Below, one piece after another: positions 17,462 through 26,689 of a stretch of DNA of 64,000 nucleotides; position 1 is the first letter of the stretch, and each line of letters begins with the position of its first letter. Made by a program: the position numbers and the translations under genes. Under the pieces are notes generated by a model. That model did not search any database, had not been told where the DNA came from, and saw nothing but the letters and a program-made list of their open reading frames with translations. Source of the stretch: Aliikangiella coralliicola (lineage in GTDB: Bacteria > Pseudomonadota > Gammaproteobacteria > Enterobacterales > Kangiellaceae); assembly GCF_007004725.1 (NCBI RefSeq), contig NZ_ML660163.1:62001-126000 (forward strand), in the 5' to 3' direction.

Positions 17462-17691
17462 GATGGTAACGCGACCGAATTTCCCTTCGAAGTATTCTCA
17501 GGACTGGGCCGCTCAACTCGACGCGAGGATGCACTACCACGTGCTGTTTGCTCCAGGGGAGCCAAACAGAAACGCACGTGGTAGTGCATTCCTCGCCCAG
17601 TAAAGAGCGGACCAGTGACGCGTGAGCAGGCTTTAAGCAAGAATGGCGATCCACCATTCAGATTGCAAGGTCGTTGGTCAGCGTTACCATC
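17462..17691 (-). ncRNA. Retron msr-msd non-coding RNA
   Basis: Read on the minus strand, the segment starts with a1 GATGGTAACGCTGACC (17691-17676) and ends with a2 GGTCGCGTTACCATC (17476-17462), complementary apart from one extra base, as in retron a1/a2. After a1 come a small msr stem-loop (GAATGG...CCATTC) and further stems, then the msd: a very long hairpin at 17523-17596. It lies between the WH-SWIM gene and the RT, immediately upstream of the RT start, the usual retron position. The branching guanosine should lie just after a1, but I cannot fix it by eye. Confidence 0.92.
17523..17596 (-). repeat. msd hairpin of the retron
   Basis: An inverted repeat of about 22 bp per arm (core GCACTACCACGTGC / GCACGTGGTAGTGC, flanked by GCGAGG and CCTCGC) with an inner stem GTTTG-GCTCC / GGAGC-AAAC and a 3-4 base loop. 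This is the shape of the single-stranded DNA product of retrons. Confidence 0.92.
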
Positions 17692-17870
17692 AAAACTGAG
17701 TATATCAGGGCTTTCCCCGATTGAGAATTTTTTATTAATTAAAAACTGCTGTTTAATTAAAAATAAGTTGTTAATCAAAAGTCTATTCAGCATATTGAAG
17801 TCTATTTAAAATCGATTTTAGCGGTCTGCTTAAACCTCGGTTAACCAGGTTTACCATGGCCATTCAATTT

Positions 17871-19520
17871 TTATTTTATTTCGTTATTGTTAGCGCCTTG
17901 AAAACGGCGCAGAGCCAACATATGTTCACAGGGTCCCTTGTACAATTTATTACTCACATAAAAGTGACATTGGCAGCTACCTTTTACCAAACGCTGATCC
18001 GAGTCTAATACCATTTCAGTTGAATATTCGGTCGCGTTATCCATCACCGTTCCAGACAACTGAACCTTGCCGTTAGATTCTGAATAATTATTCAATTCGA
18101 CCAGATTAGCAGCCACGAAATTATTGGCTTTTTCTTCTCGTTCATTGCTGAAACGCAATTTCTCTAACGGTAGTGGTTCTTTAGCTAGTTCTCGCAATCG
18201 GTATACACCTTTCTTGAGATCGTAAATAACTCTACCTGCCTGGGTTAAAATGCTCAGCGCGGCTAAAACCAGGCTACGATCAAGTTGTAATTGACGAGCA
18301 ATATCATTAGCCGCACAAAACCATTCTTTTTTTAACATACCAAGAACTAAATTAACGGTATGTTCATCAACACTTTTTCTCGGTGCCATTAAGTCAAAGT
18401 TACTGACTTTTGACCAATCATTAGCAGTCCATCCGGATAAGCCTAAAGTAAAAGTCATATCGCCCAGATCTGCTTCGAAAAAAGATGGCAATCCAGAGCC
18501 GAGTAAACTCACAGTAAATTTTTTCGCTATCGGAATAAGACGCTCCAATACTAACAAGCGCCTTCTGCCCCAGATACGAATTTCTTGTGGCTCAGTTCCC
18601 TGATATATCGAACGGCGACAAACTACTTCGTGATTCCAGGGTTCAAATATAGCCTTTACCGGCTCTCCTGGTTTTAACTGAAACTTAATCGACCGCGGAC
18701 CAACCCGCTCTTTTTGCCGGCGCAACACAAAGCAAAAGTTGTGGATGTCCATCGGGTGTAGATCAAAAGTTGTGAGAGGCAGTGTCATCGCTGAGCTTAC
18801 TTGTAAAAAACCGCGCACCCAACTATCCGGTAAATCGATTTTTTGTTCGATATATTTGTCTTCGTTGGTTGTTTCAACGGCAAAGCCCGTTGGATCGACC
18901 TTAAACTGAGTCTTTTTATAGTCGCGAATTTTCTGAAATTCAGCGTAAAGTTCTGCAGAATAATCAATATTGGTGGTTCCACATTGAAAATCGCTGATAT
19001 TTTTAAACACATCAAAATTACAACTCAACTTGCCGTAACTAGATTCATCCTGACTAAAACATTCAAAAAATATTTCATCTGGATGAACAGTTATCACTGG
19101 GTCGAGAACAAACCACGCGTTGTAATCGTGCTTGTATAAATATTTAAAATATTGATTTTGAGCTTTATAGTAAGGTGATAAGATTTTCGACTGTTGACTA
19201 CGCAGCTCAGATAACTCACTTCTTACCAATTTTAATTTAGCTTCAATCTCTGCTTGCCCGGACATAAATTCGGCCAATAAGGATTCCTCTTCTTGCGCCA
19301 ACCATGCAAAATATTCGTCACGATTTCTCGGCTGAAAACGCAAATCAGCAACCACAACATTATGCAAGGCGGACATACCTTCCCTGAAGGCTATATGTTG
19401 CGCTAAGTCAGCGACAAAAAAAGTTGGTTCTCGAAGCGTGTCCGGAGTAAAACTCATTTCCGTTGAGATAGCACTTCCGTCAACGGTTGAAGTTCCTAAA
19501 TAGCGATAATCAAACTCCAT
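17871..19520 (-). CDS. Winged-helix and SWIM zinc-finger protein, retron accessory gene
   Basis: 549 residues. The C-terminal SWIM motif is CQC...CEH in a CxCxnCxH arrangement (KGSCQCHFYVSN, KGPCEHMLALRR; ~513-545). Before it lies a winged-helix-like segment (ANDIARQLQLDRSLVLAAL, then VIYDLKKGVYRLREL; ~395-460). The rest is an alpha/beta region with a coiled coil around residues 75-105. It overlaps the end of the WGR/ARM gene by 11 bp and is followed by the retron RNA. This matches what I recall as the WH-SWIM component of type XIII retrons. A nucleic-acid-binding effector or sensor role is inferred. Confidence 0.8.
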   Translation of the reverse strand: MEFDYRYLGTSTVDGSAISTEMSFTPDTLREPTFFVADLAQHIAFREGMSALHNVVVADLRFQPRNRDEYFAWLAQEEESLLAEFMSGQAEIEAKLKLVRSELSELRSQQSKILSPYYKAQNQYFKYLYKHDYNAWFVLDPVITVHPDEIFFECFSQDESSYGKLSCNFDVFKNISDFQCGTTNIDYSAELYAEFQKIRDYKKTQFKVDPTGFAVETTNEDKYIEQKIDLPDSWVRGFLQVSSAMTLPLTTFDLHPMDIHNFCFVLRRQKERVGPRSIKFQLKPGEPVKAIFEPWNHEVVCRRSIYQGTEPQEIRIWGRRRLLVLERLIPIAKKFTVSLLGSGLPSFFEADLGDMTFTLGLSGWTANDWSKVSNFDLMAPRKSVDEHTVNLVLGMLKKEWFCAANDIARQLQLDRSLVLAALSILTQAGRVIYDLKKGVYRLRELAKEPLPLEKLRFSNEREEKANNFVAANLVELNNYSESNGKVQLSGTVMDNATEYSTEMVLDSDQRLVKGSCQCHFYVSNKLYKGPCEHMLALRRFQGANNNEIK

Positions 19521-22500
19521 GACTCACCTCCCGTGAACTATGACGGCGGTTATGTTCCTGACCTTTCAGAGGTAATTTCTTAACTTGTATTGGCAATGAT
19601 ACTTGCGGATATTTGTCGCGAATTGCGCACATTCCCTGAATGTATGCGGCTTTATCGGTTAGCGAGTAAGTCACCGATTGTCGTTCAAAAATACTGGCTA
19701 CTAAACTTGCTGCCGCTTCAGATTTAAGAGCCTCGGCCAGCATAAAAAGTGTGACTCTATCTTTCGCCACTCGCCCCTGGCAAACATTGGATAACACGGT
19801 AATAAGGTATGGTTGTAACTGTTGCAGCCTTTCGAAATTATCCGCTGCATAGTTTGCTAAAAAATTAGTGGTGAAAAGTTGGACATTTCGACTGGGATGT
19901 TGACTTAGTTTGCTTAAATATTCTACGCCATCACCCTCTTCAAAAAAAGTGGTGATAAGTTCACGACCAAAACGCTGCACATCATCTCGTGTATTGTCAC
20001 AAATACCAATAATCGTGGCGGGACTCCAATCATCTTTATCGAATGTTTCACGAAAATAGCGAATTGCAAAATCCCGACTGTCATCCCAACTACTATTTAA
20101 TATCCTTAGCCCATCTACCGCGGATGATTTAATCAGGGCCGTATTTTCTTGATACGCAGCCATCGCCCACTGTCGAACGAGTAACGTAGGATTCTTTGCC
20201 AACGCGGCCCATTGTTTAATCGTATAGTCACTATGAGAAGCGTCTTGAAGACTGATAGCACCGAGCTTTTGCGCAGTCTTCGACTGTGCGTGAATCAATC
20301 GCCAACGTAGATTTTTGTCCATCCTTTTAACCGACTCACCCAGTGATTTTTCAATTAGTTCAACGAGCTCATCACCAAACCCTTCGCTAGGTTCAGTTAG
20401 AAATAGTTGAGGGATAAGGGCTTCAAACATCGCATCGCCAAAATCCTGATTTCGATTGGCGAGCCTTTCAATAATTGGACGAACCGCGAGCCTGACCGGT
20501 GCTTTTTCTGACAAACAATAAGACAGTAGTAACGATTGCTTATTTAATAAATGTGAGTCGCTATATTTTCCTAACAAACTCACGCCAATCCCTTGCAGTT
20601 CATCACTAGAAGACTGGTTAATAATTTTCAGGACTGAATCAGGGATAGACTCAATCGGTGTACTGTGATTTAACAGGAACTTGGCGCCTAATAACTGAAC
20701 ATCTGTATTAGTATGAACAAGCAGCATTTCTATCACCGCAAAATCAATTCGTTTGATTTCTGTCTCAAAATTATCAAGTAAAATTTGAGCAATATCTTTA
20801 ATACTGGCAGCAAGAATAGACTGATTCATTGTTTGGACAGCATCGATCACTTTACCAATGAGCCGCTTTTGTTCATGAGATAGAAGATTAATATTCTTTA
20901 AGTGCTGAAAACACCAAGCTCGCACATCTTCATAACCACTAGTAATCATGTGAGCCAACAAATCGAGTGACTTTTCTAACTGTGTTGAGGGTAGTTGTTT
21001 TACCCACTGTAAGCCTTGCTCTCTAGCAGGTTCATAGCTTGATGATAAGCAAGCGATAACAAGTGCTAAGTCAGGGTGTGCAGGGTCAAAAATGCTTTTC
21101 GCCAATTCCAGACTAAACGCAGCCGTTTCTTGATAAACAGAACCAAGCAACCTGCCAATGGATTCAGCACCAATCGTTTTGCAAAAATTGTCATTATCCC
21201 GTAACGCCCTGGCGGCAAACTGGTGGACTAGGCTACAGCGACTTTCTAACAGTAAACTCAACAACTGCTCTGGGTGCTTGTCCCAAAGCTCAGGAAACGC
21301 CTCAACTCTCCCGGTATCAGGCGTTTCATTAACTCGACACCAAAGTTTTCTACTTGCCGTTAATGAATACTGGGCACTGCGTTGGAAGATAATGTGATTT
21401 AAGGTTAGAAAATGAGAAAATTTATCATAGTAAGTTGTGGAGATAACCTCTGTCTGACGTGTATCCCAATTCCATTCGCTGCGAACTATTTCCTGAGGTT
21501 CTTTGCTATGTTCATCGGTAATAGACAATAAAACGCCCGCAGCCATTTCGACATATTGGTTATCATCCGCTTCCCCTAATTTACGCAAAGTTCTCCAACT
21601 TCGTCTTCTCAAGTACACCCTTGAGCCTTGGGTAAAAGGTTTGCCCCAATACCCATGTGGAGTAAGTTCAATTCGCAAGGTAATGATGCCAAATACTTTC
21701 GCATCAGATCTAAATTCCGCCAGTTTGAAAATATGGCGAAAGGCTTTGAAGTAATTTTTCTTACTAAATGGGACCGTTTTTAACACATGACTTAGTGCAA
21801 CATGGCAGCTTGGATATTTGATTGCCAAAGTATAAATATCAACCAGCAATTCAATATTATGTTTGTTTCTGTTCGTCAGACTCGCCATTAACCTTTCAAT
21901 TAACTCCTGCTCATTCTCGGTGTCGATACATTGCTGGAGTTCATTAGACAATCGGTTCTTAACTTCGCCGAGCGCCTGCTCTTTTTGTTGCTCAGTGGCG
22001 AGATGGAGATAAGCTTCGTTTGCCATTCGACGGACAGTGTCGTCTTTACTTTTTTGCAATTTTTCAATAACTGGCAGGTGTGAATGATTACCGCAACGCC
22101 CTAAAGACCAGGCGATAGAATAATTTCTAAGGGTGTCTCTACCAGAAACTAACCCTGCAATCTTATCTGCCGCCGCGCTCATTTTTAATTCGCCAGCCCG
22201 CCAGATAATTCGCGAGAGCGGCCAGTGTTCAGGAGGAGTATCTAAATACTTCAAAATAGTCTTTGTTATACTTTCGTCAGATGCGCTATCGTTATTTGCA
22301 CTATTGTTATTCAAACTATGCAACTCTTCAGCGGATTCCACCGGTGCGCCAGCTTCTCGATAGCCTTTATTCGTTTTAGACACTACTAGACTGTCATATA
22401 TCTTTTGTGCTTTGTCTAAGGAAACCGGATCGGTGGTTTTGCTGCCTTCTCGAAGGTTACTACCGAAGCGACCATAGCGAAAATTAACGACGTATCTTTC

Positions 22501-22596
22501 ATCGCCAGAAGCTCGTGTTTCACACAAGTCCACTTCATATACTTTATCCGATTTTCCTTCGGTAAATCGCAGACGCGCTTGTCGAATAAGTTTCAT
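19510..22596 (-). CDS. WGR-domain and ARM/HEAT-repeat protein, retron accessory gene
   Basis: 1028 residues. The N-terminal ~80 residues are a WGR domain (SDKVYEVDLC, YVVNFRYGRFGSNLREGSKT), a module found in PARPs and DNA-ligase-associated proteins that binds nucleic-acid ends. The remainder is a long array of HEAT/ARM-type helical repeats (for example SIAWSLGRCGNHSHLPVIEK and LGKYSDSHLLNKQSLLLSY). It is the first gene of the retron operon and overlaps the WH-SWIM gene. It matches the ARM component I recall for type XIII retrons. It may scaffold msDNA-RT and detect phage interference (inference). Confidence 0.82.
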   Translation of the reverse strand: MKLIRQARLRFTEGKSDKVYEVDLCETRASGDERYVVNFRYGRFGSNLREGSKTTDPVSLDKAQKIYDSLVVSKTNKGYREAGAPVESAEELHSLNNNSANNDSASDESITKTILKYLDTPPEHWPLSRIIWRAGELKMSAAADKIAGLVSGRDTLRNYSIAWSLGRCGNHSHLPVIEKLQKSKDDTVRRMANEAYLHLATEQQKEQALGEVKNRLSNELQQCIDTENEQELIERLMASLTNRNKHNIELLVDIYTLAIKYPSCHVALSHVLKTVPFSKKNYFKAFRHIFKLAEFRSDAKVFGIITLRIELTPHGYWGKPFTQGSRVYLRRRSWRTLRKLGEADDNQYVEMAAGVLLSITDEHSKEPQEIVRSEWNWDTRQTEVISTTYYDKFSHFLTLNHIIFQRSAQYSLTASRKLWCRVNETPDTGRVEAFPELWDKHPEQLLSLLLESRCSLVHQFAARALRDNDNFCKTIGAESIGRLLGSVYQETAAFSLELAKSIFDPAHPDLALVIACLSSSYEPAREQGLQWVKQLPSTQLEKSLDLLAHMITSGYEDVRAWCFQHLKNINLLSHEQKRLIGKVIDAVQTMNQSILAASIKDIAQILLDNFETEIKRIDFAVIEMLLVHTNTDVQLLGAKFLLNHSTPIESIPDSVLKIINQSSSDELQGIGVSLLGKYSDSHLLNKQSLLLSYCLSEKAPVRLAVRPIIERLANRNQDFGDAMFEALIPQLFLTEPSEGFGDELVELIEKSLGESVKRMDKNLRWRLIHAQSKTAQKLGAISLQDASHSDYTIKQWAALAKNPTLLVRQWAMAAYQENTALIKSSAVDGLRILNSSWDDSRDFAIRYFRETFDKDDWSPATIIGICDNTRDDVQRFGRELITTFFEEGDGVEYLSKLSQHPSRNVQLFTTNFLANYAADNFERLQQLQPYLITVLSNVCQGRVAKDRVTLFMLAEALKSEAAASLVASIFERQSVTYSLTDKAAYIQGMCAIRDKYPQVSLPIQVKKLPLKGQEHNRRHSSREVSHGV

Positions 22597-22951
22597 TGAG
22601 TATTTAATTTTAATAAAGAAAAGTTAATGATGATTTTGTCCATGTCAGTTATTTTACTTTTGTCGTTCACATCCTTTATGCCCTTTAATTCGACGCCCTT
22701 TAATTCGATGTCCTTTAATTCGCTTATGTTTCTTATTTTAAGCTCTTTTGCTTTTTGGCGTGTTTTTATCTCACAAATTTAATTATTCTTTCAAATCCAT
22801 AGTAACTAAAATTTCCTCGTACTGCAATTAACAGAAATACATCCTATTTTAACCAACAAACTCTGCTATTGAGTTGCCTGTCGGAAGATGTTATTTGGTA
22901 ATGTTCGACAGGCTAAAACTATTTGCTAGGTTAATTTATTCTCTACCAGTG
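22597..22951. other. Intergenic gap with 15-bp tandem repeats
   Basis: Three 15-bp units at 22680-22724 (GCCCTTTAATTCGAC, GCCCTTTAATTCGAT, GTCCTTTAATTCGCT). The retron operon promoter should lie on the left side of this gap on the minus strand. No gene seen. Confidence 0.6.
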
Positions 22952-23866
22952 TTATGGTACCGGATGTCCTTTTGATGCCACCCAGATGCGATACCATTGC
23001 TCACGACTCATACAAAGTTTAAGCGCTTCAACAGCAGTATTGATCCTGTTAATATTGCCACTGCCCAATATCGCCACTGGCGCCGACGGCACCCGCATTA
23101 CCCAGGCATAAATCACCTGATCAATCGATTGTGCATTCAATTCCTCTTTCAACGCCATTAAAGTATTGCGCAATCGATTAGCTTGTTCCGATTGCTCGTT
23201 AAAAATTTGACCTCCAGCTAAACATGACCATGCCATAGGGTGCGTATTCACTTGTTGCAATTGGTCAAGAACTCCATCTTCAACCACTTCAAAGTTAAGT
23301 GGGTTTAATTCCACCTGATTAGTCACCAGCGGGCAGTCAAGGCGTGATTGTAGTAACGAGAATTGCTGTGCGGTAAAATTAGAAACGCCTAAATATTTAA
23401 CCTTGCCGCTTTTTTTAATTTGATAAAAAGCTTCCGCAATTTCATCAGCATCCATCAAATAATCAAAGCGATGAATTAACAACACATCCAGATAATCGGT
23501 ATTAAGACGAGAGAGTGACGTTTCAACGGATTTAACGATACTCTCCTTGCTGCAATCATAGTATGAAACTTTTCCATTGGTATCACTCGATCTATTTAGT
23601 TGAATACCAAATTTAGAAACAATTTCAATCTGACTTCGCAAAGCTGGTTCCAATTTCAAGGCTTCACCAAATAATTGCTCACAGGGTGTTTCACCATAAA
23701 CATGGGCGTGGTCTACAGTCGTAATTCCCAGTTCCAAATGTTGTTGAATGAACGATAATCGCTGTTGTGGACTCATGTTCCATTCTTCCATTCGCCAATA
23801 GCCCTGAGCTAACTTCGAAAAATGCGGCCCCTCAGGACACATTGGAATTTTGGGAACTAAACTCAT
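22952..23866 (-). CDS. ydhF: Aldo/keto reductase, YdhF type
   Basis: 304 residues, the length of E. coli YdhF. Conserved blocks are visible throughout: FSKLAQGYWRMEEWNMSPQQ, TTVDHAHVYG (catalytic Asp/Tyr region), LLIHRFDYLMDADEIAEAF, GVSNFTAQQFSLLQSRL, TNQVELNP and a C-terminal ILGSGNINRI for NADPH. The AKR TIM barrel is complete. The substrate is unknown. It lies at the end of the minus-strand ADP-ribose genes and may be a bystander. A 17-bp tandem repeat separates it from the macrodomain gene. Confidence 0.88.
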   Translation of the reverse strand: MSLVPKIPMCPEGPHFSKLAQGYWRMEEWNMSPQQRLSFIQQHLELGITTVDHAHVYGETPCEQLFGEALKLEPALRSQIEIVSKFGIQLNRSSDTNGKVSYYDCSKESIVKSVETSLSRLNTDYLDVLLIHRFDYLMDADEIAEAFYQIKKSGKVKYLGVSNFTAQQFSLLQSRLDCPLVTNQVELNPLNFEVVEDGVLDQLQQVNTHPMAWSCLAGGQIFNEQSEQANRLRNTLMALKEELNAQSIDQVIYAWVMRVPSAPVAILGSGNINRINTAVEALKLCMSREQWYRIWVASKGHPVP

Positions 23867-23976
23867 CTAAACGACCTATCAGTAAAATATAAATTGCTGG
23901 TGATTGTAACCTGATAAGCACCAACAAACTAAAATGGAAATAGAGTTCGATATCTAGCTTTCATCTTAAGAACTTT

Positions 23977-24027
23977 AATTTTAAACGACATCTAGTTTTA
24001 AACGACATCTAGTTTTAAACGACCTCT
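23977..24027. repeat. Three 17-bp tandem repeats
   Basis: Three consecutive copies of AGTTTTAAACGACATCT (first and last with small changes) between the macrodomain and aldo/keto reductase genes. It resembles the short tandem duplications at 22680 and in rtcB. Confidence 0.85.
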
Positions 24028-24047
24028 GCTTTCGACCCATTTATCTA

Positions 24048-24584
24048 TCAGGTTGACTTATTTTCTGCACTTATTCCATAGGTTGAGAAAGCTCGACTTA
24101 ATACCTGTTGTAAATGTTCACCAAACGCGACGAAAATAACATCCAAATCAGTACTATTTTGACTAAGAAAACGACTTACCTCACCAACCGCAATATCACA
24201 AGCCTTATCAACAGGAAATCGATAAGCACCACAACTGATTGCAGGAAAAGCGATTGAAGATATTTGATTAGCGACGGCAATCTTAAGACACTCTCGGTAA
24301 CAGGAAGCCAGCAATTGAGGCTCATTTCTGTGACCACCGTACCAGACCGGTCCCACCGTATGTATAATATGTCGCGCAGGTAAATTATAACCTGCAGTAA
24401 TTTTCGCAAACCCGGTATTACATCCATTGAGCGTTCGACATTCCGCCAACAACTCTTTGCCTGCCGCGCGATGAATTGCGCCATCAACACCGCCACCACC
24501 ACACAAACTGGCGTTAGCCGCGTTCACAATGGCATCGACTTTAAGTGTTGTAATATCCGCCTGCATTAATGATATGTTTTCCAT
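24048..24584 (-). CDS. ymdB: Macrodomain protein, O-acetyl-ADP-ribose deacetylase (YmdB-like)
   Basis: 178 residues from ATG 24584; an upstream in-frame start at 24653 adds residues unlike the family. It carries the macrodomain ADP-ribose site: QADITTLKVDAIVNAAN, LCGGGGVDGAIHRAAG, and GAYRFPVDKAC in the second loop, with HTVGPVW between. YmdB-class macrodomains hydrolyse O-acetyl-ADP-ribose, can reverse mono-ADP-ribosylation, and E. coli YmdB also modulates RNase III. It sits downstream of the ADP-ribosylglycohydrolase, consistent with a shared ADP-ribose pathway. The 163-bp gap suggests it may have its own promoter. Confidence 0.92.
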   Translation of the reverse strand: MENISLMQADITTLKVDAIVNAANASLCGGGGVDGAIHRAAGKELLAECRTLNGCNTGFAKITAGYNLPARHIIHTVGPVWYGGHRNEPQLLASCYRECLKIAVANQISSIAFPAISCGAYRFPVDKACDIAVGEVSRFLSQNSTDLDVIFVAFGEHLQQVLSRAFSTYGISAENKST

Positions 24585-24747
24585 CGTGGTGCTCTTCACA
24601 ACTTTAAAGTTCAAAAAATATAACAAGGAATACACTCTCGCTGACAACAGCAAGAAACCGGCAATAGGCCACCTTCGAGTTAGCTATCCCTTCGCTATAG
24701 CCAATAAATCTTAGCGTTATCGTTACACTCCACCTACAACGACATTT

Positions 24748-25656
24748 TTAGTTTGAGCTAGCCAATGAAATCGCCAGCTTCTTTAATCGATCACACTGCT
24801 CAAGTTTATTTAACTTCTGTTCCGGTAAAGCATCAACGCCTCGACCAGCCCCCCAGATAGCACCAACCATAGCTGCGATTGTGTCCACATCTCCGCCCAC
24901 CTTAATTGTATACTGGAGCAACTCATCAAACGATTTCTCTCGATGAGTTAACACAATATAGATCGCCGAAACACAAGAGTCGAGTGCCGCAACACCATTA
25001 CCCAATTCCAAAGCCACAGTCTCGGGGGATTTAACACTATCGTGTAGCAGCCAGGCTTCAATTTTTTCTAATTTCTTTCGAAACGGAGATGTCTCAGCTG
25101 TCAGTAAAAGATGTCGAATAATTTCACTCGTATCAAGATCTTTATAAACTAGCGCCGTGGTCAGAGCCACCAATATCGCTCCTTCAATACCAAGCGGATG
25201 CGCATGAGTAATTTCGGCACAAAGCCGTGCAGCACCAACCACTTTTTCATGAGTTTCTTCAGCGTAATACAGGCCAACAACGGGAGAGCGCATCGCACCA
25301 CCGTTACCAAATGAACCATCAGGAAATACCGATCGATTTGCCTGCTGCCAAGTTTGACCGGCACCAATTCGTTTAAGCAGCTTTGTCGCACCGGCTCCAT
25401 ACCCTCGATACCATCGGTAAGATGAGGCAAACCTTCGAGCCAAATCACCTTGATCGATAGATCTCCGTTCTATCAGCGACTCCAAAACGTCTATGCTCAT
25501 TTGCGTGTCATCGGTCCAACGATGTTTTCCAAAGCTATTTCCAATAAGACTCCAAAATGCTCGCTCCAAAGTTCCGCCTTCATGAGGCGCACCAAAAGCG
25601 TCTCCAAGTGCTAATCCAAGAACCGCTCCTGTGATACGGTTTGTTTTCAAATTCAT
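24748..25656 (-). CDS. ADP-ribosylglycohydrolase (DraG/ARH family)
   Basis: 302 residues. The dinuclear-metal signatures are present: LGDAFGAPHE, RWTDDTQM (48-53), SFGNGGAMRSP and GGDVDTIAAMVGAIWGA near the C-terminus. ARH/DraG enzymes remove ADP-ribose from arginine, other residues or nucleic acids. It starts 28 bp after the NAD-kinase-like gene in the SPFH - NADK-like - ARH run and is probably controlled from the NrtR operators at 27.8 kb. It would reverse ADP-ribosylation imposed by toxins, phage or the host's own enzymes (inference). Confidence 0.92.
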   Translation of the reverse strand: MNLKTNRITGAVLGLALGDAFGAPHEGGTLERAFWSLIGNSFGKHRWTDDTQMSIDVLESLIERRSIDQGDLARRFASSYRWYRGYGAGATKLLKRIGAGQTWQQANRSVFPDGSFGNGGAMRSPVVGLYYAEETHEKVVGAARLCAEITHAHPLGIEGAILVALTTALVYKDLDTSEIIRHLLLTAETSPFRKKLEKIEAWLLHDSVKSPETVALELGNGVAALDSCVSAIYIVLTHREKSFDELLQYTIKVGGDVDTIAAMVGAIWGAGRGVDALPEQKLNKLEQCDRLKKLAISLASSN

Positions 25657-25684
25657 TTCTCCTTTTTATTTTTAACATTTCACG

Positions 25685-26689
25685 CTATACAACCAGCCGA
25701 CCTTTCCAATCAGCCATTCCCACCGTCGCGGTCAACCCAGAATGAAAATCAATGGTGTCATCAAGAATGCCGTCGCTAAAAATGACCCCATTTTCAGGCA
25801 TGTGAGAACTAATTCTCAACGGCTGATTTTGTGTGACTTTGCCAAAGACTAAATCAGTGCCGGTAATCTGACTGGGGAATGGCTCTCTAACACAAAAGTA
25901 AAGATGATTTGAATTCCATGGAAACCCCTTTTGTAGTCCTTTCCTATCGTGATTGACAGCCCCGGCTATCTGCCTTGCTCCTGCGAGCAAACTCTGGAAC
26001 CAGCCTGTTGAGCCGAGACCAGTGCTGATAACAATCCCTGAGCTAGATTGTAGTTCAGTCGAGTTTTTCCAATTTAATTCGTAACGCGCTGAACTATGTT
26101 GCTTCGGGCCGATAAAAATATCATTCACGCCGACAATCGATTGGCCGTTTGATAGCTCAGCTTTCGCTAAAGTCACCGCTTTTTGCTGACGTTTTCCTTT
26201 TATTGTCTCCGGGGCAAGCTTACCGATCTCATCAGCATTAAACGGTAACAGCACGCCATCGTATCGTTCAGGTTCAGGATTAACCCCAACTAATGGTATA
26301 TCTTTAACGTATTTCAAAGTATTGGCCACCAAGCCATCCTGACCGACAACCACAACGGTCTCATCACCTGCGAAAATGAAATTGCTGAGGAAACTTCTGT
26401 CGACCAATTGTACTTTCGCAATTTTCTGATAAGTCTGCCTCACATTTCCAAGCGCAGATTTGTATTGCTTATCGTCAGCGACATAGTCGTTAAAATCGGC
26501 ACCTAAATGCTCCACGTAAAAACGAGCTTGCTCTACCGTGTTGTATCGGCGCTTAAGTTCATCAAGTCGTGTTTCACGATGAACGATGATGACCTTTGGC
26601 TCCAAACTGTTGCGTTTGATTTCTTTTGTTCTCATATTAGGCACAATGTTGGAGCCCTTAGACTCAATACTGCCAAGTTGAGTACTCAT
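25685..26689 (-). CDS. NAD-kinase-like protein with altered GGDGT motif
   Basis: 334 residues. The NAD-kinase fold is recognisable from IVHRETRLDELKRRY, VVVVGQDGLVANTL (116-120 region), GVNDIFIG and STGLGSTGW (equivalent to STPTGSTAY). The phosphate-donor loop usually reads GGDGT but here is GQDGL, so catalysis may be altered or lost, or the protein may bind NAD(P) or ADP-ribose instead. Its ATG overlaps the SPFH stop (ATGA). This subfamily is known to me from clusters with SPFH and ADP-ribosylglycohydrolase genes. It is not the housekeeping NadK. Confidence 0.8.
   Translation of the reverse strand: MSTQLGSIESKGSNIVPNMRTKEIKRNSLEPKVIIVHRETRLDELKRRYNTVEQARFYVEHLGADFNDYVADDKQYKSALGNVRQTYQKIAKVQLVDRSFLSNFIFAGDETVVVVGQDGLVANTLKYVKDIPLVGVNPEPERYDGVLLPFNADEIGKLAPETIKGKRQQKAVTLAKAELSNGQSIVGVNDIFIGPKQHSSARYELNWKNSTELQSSSGIVISTGLGSTGWFQSLLAGARQIAGAVNHDRKGLQKGFPWNSNHLYFCVREPFPSQITGTDLVFGKVTQNQPLRISSHMPENGVIFSDGILDDTIDFHSGLTATVGMADWKGRLVV

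Noticed and set aside
17304-17809. Several overlapping frames on both strands between the SWIM gene and the RT
   Set aside because: They cover the retron RNA; the perfect hairpin and a1/a2 repeats explain the sequence, and none has a family or a good start.
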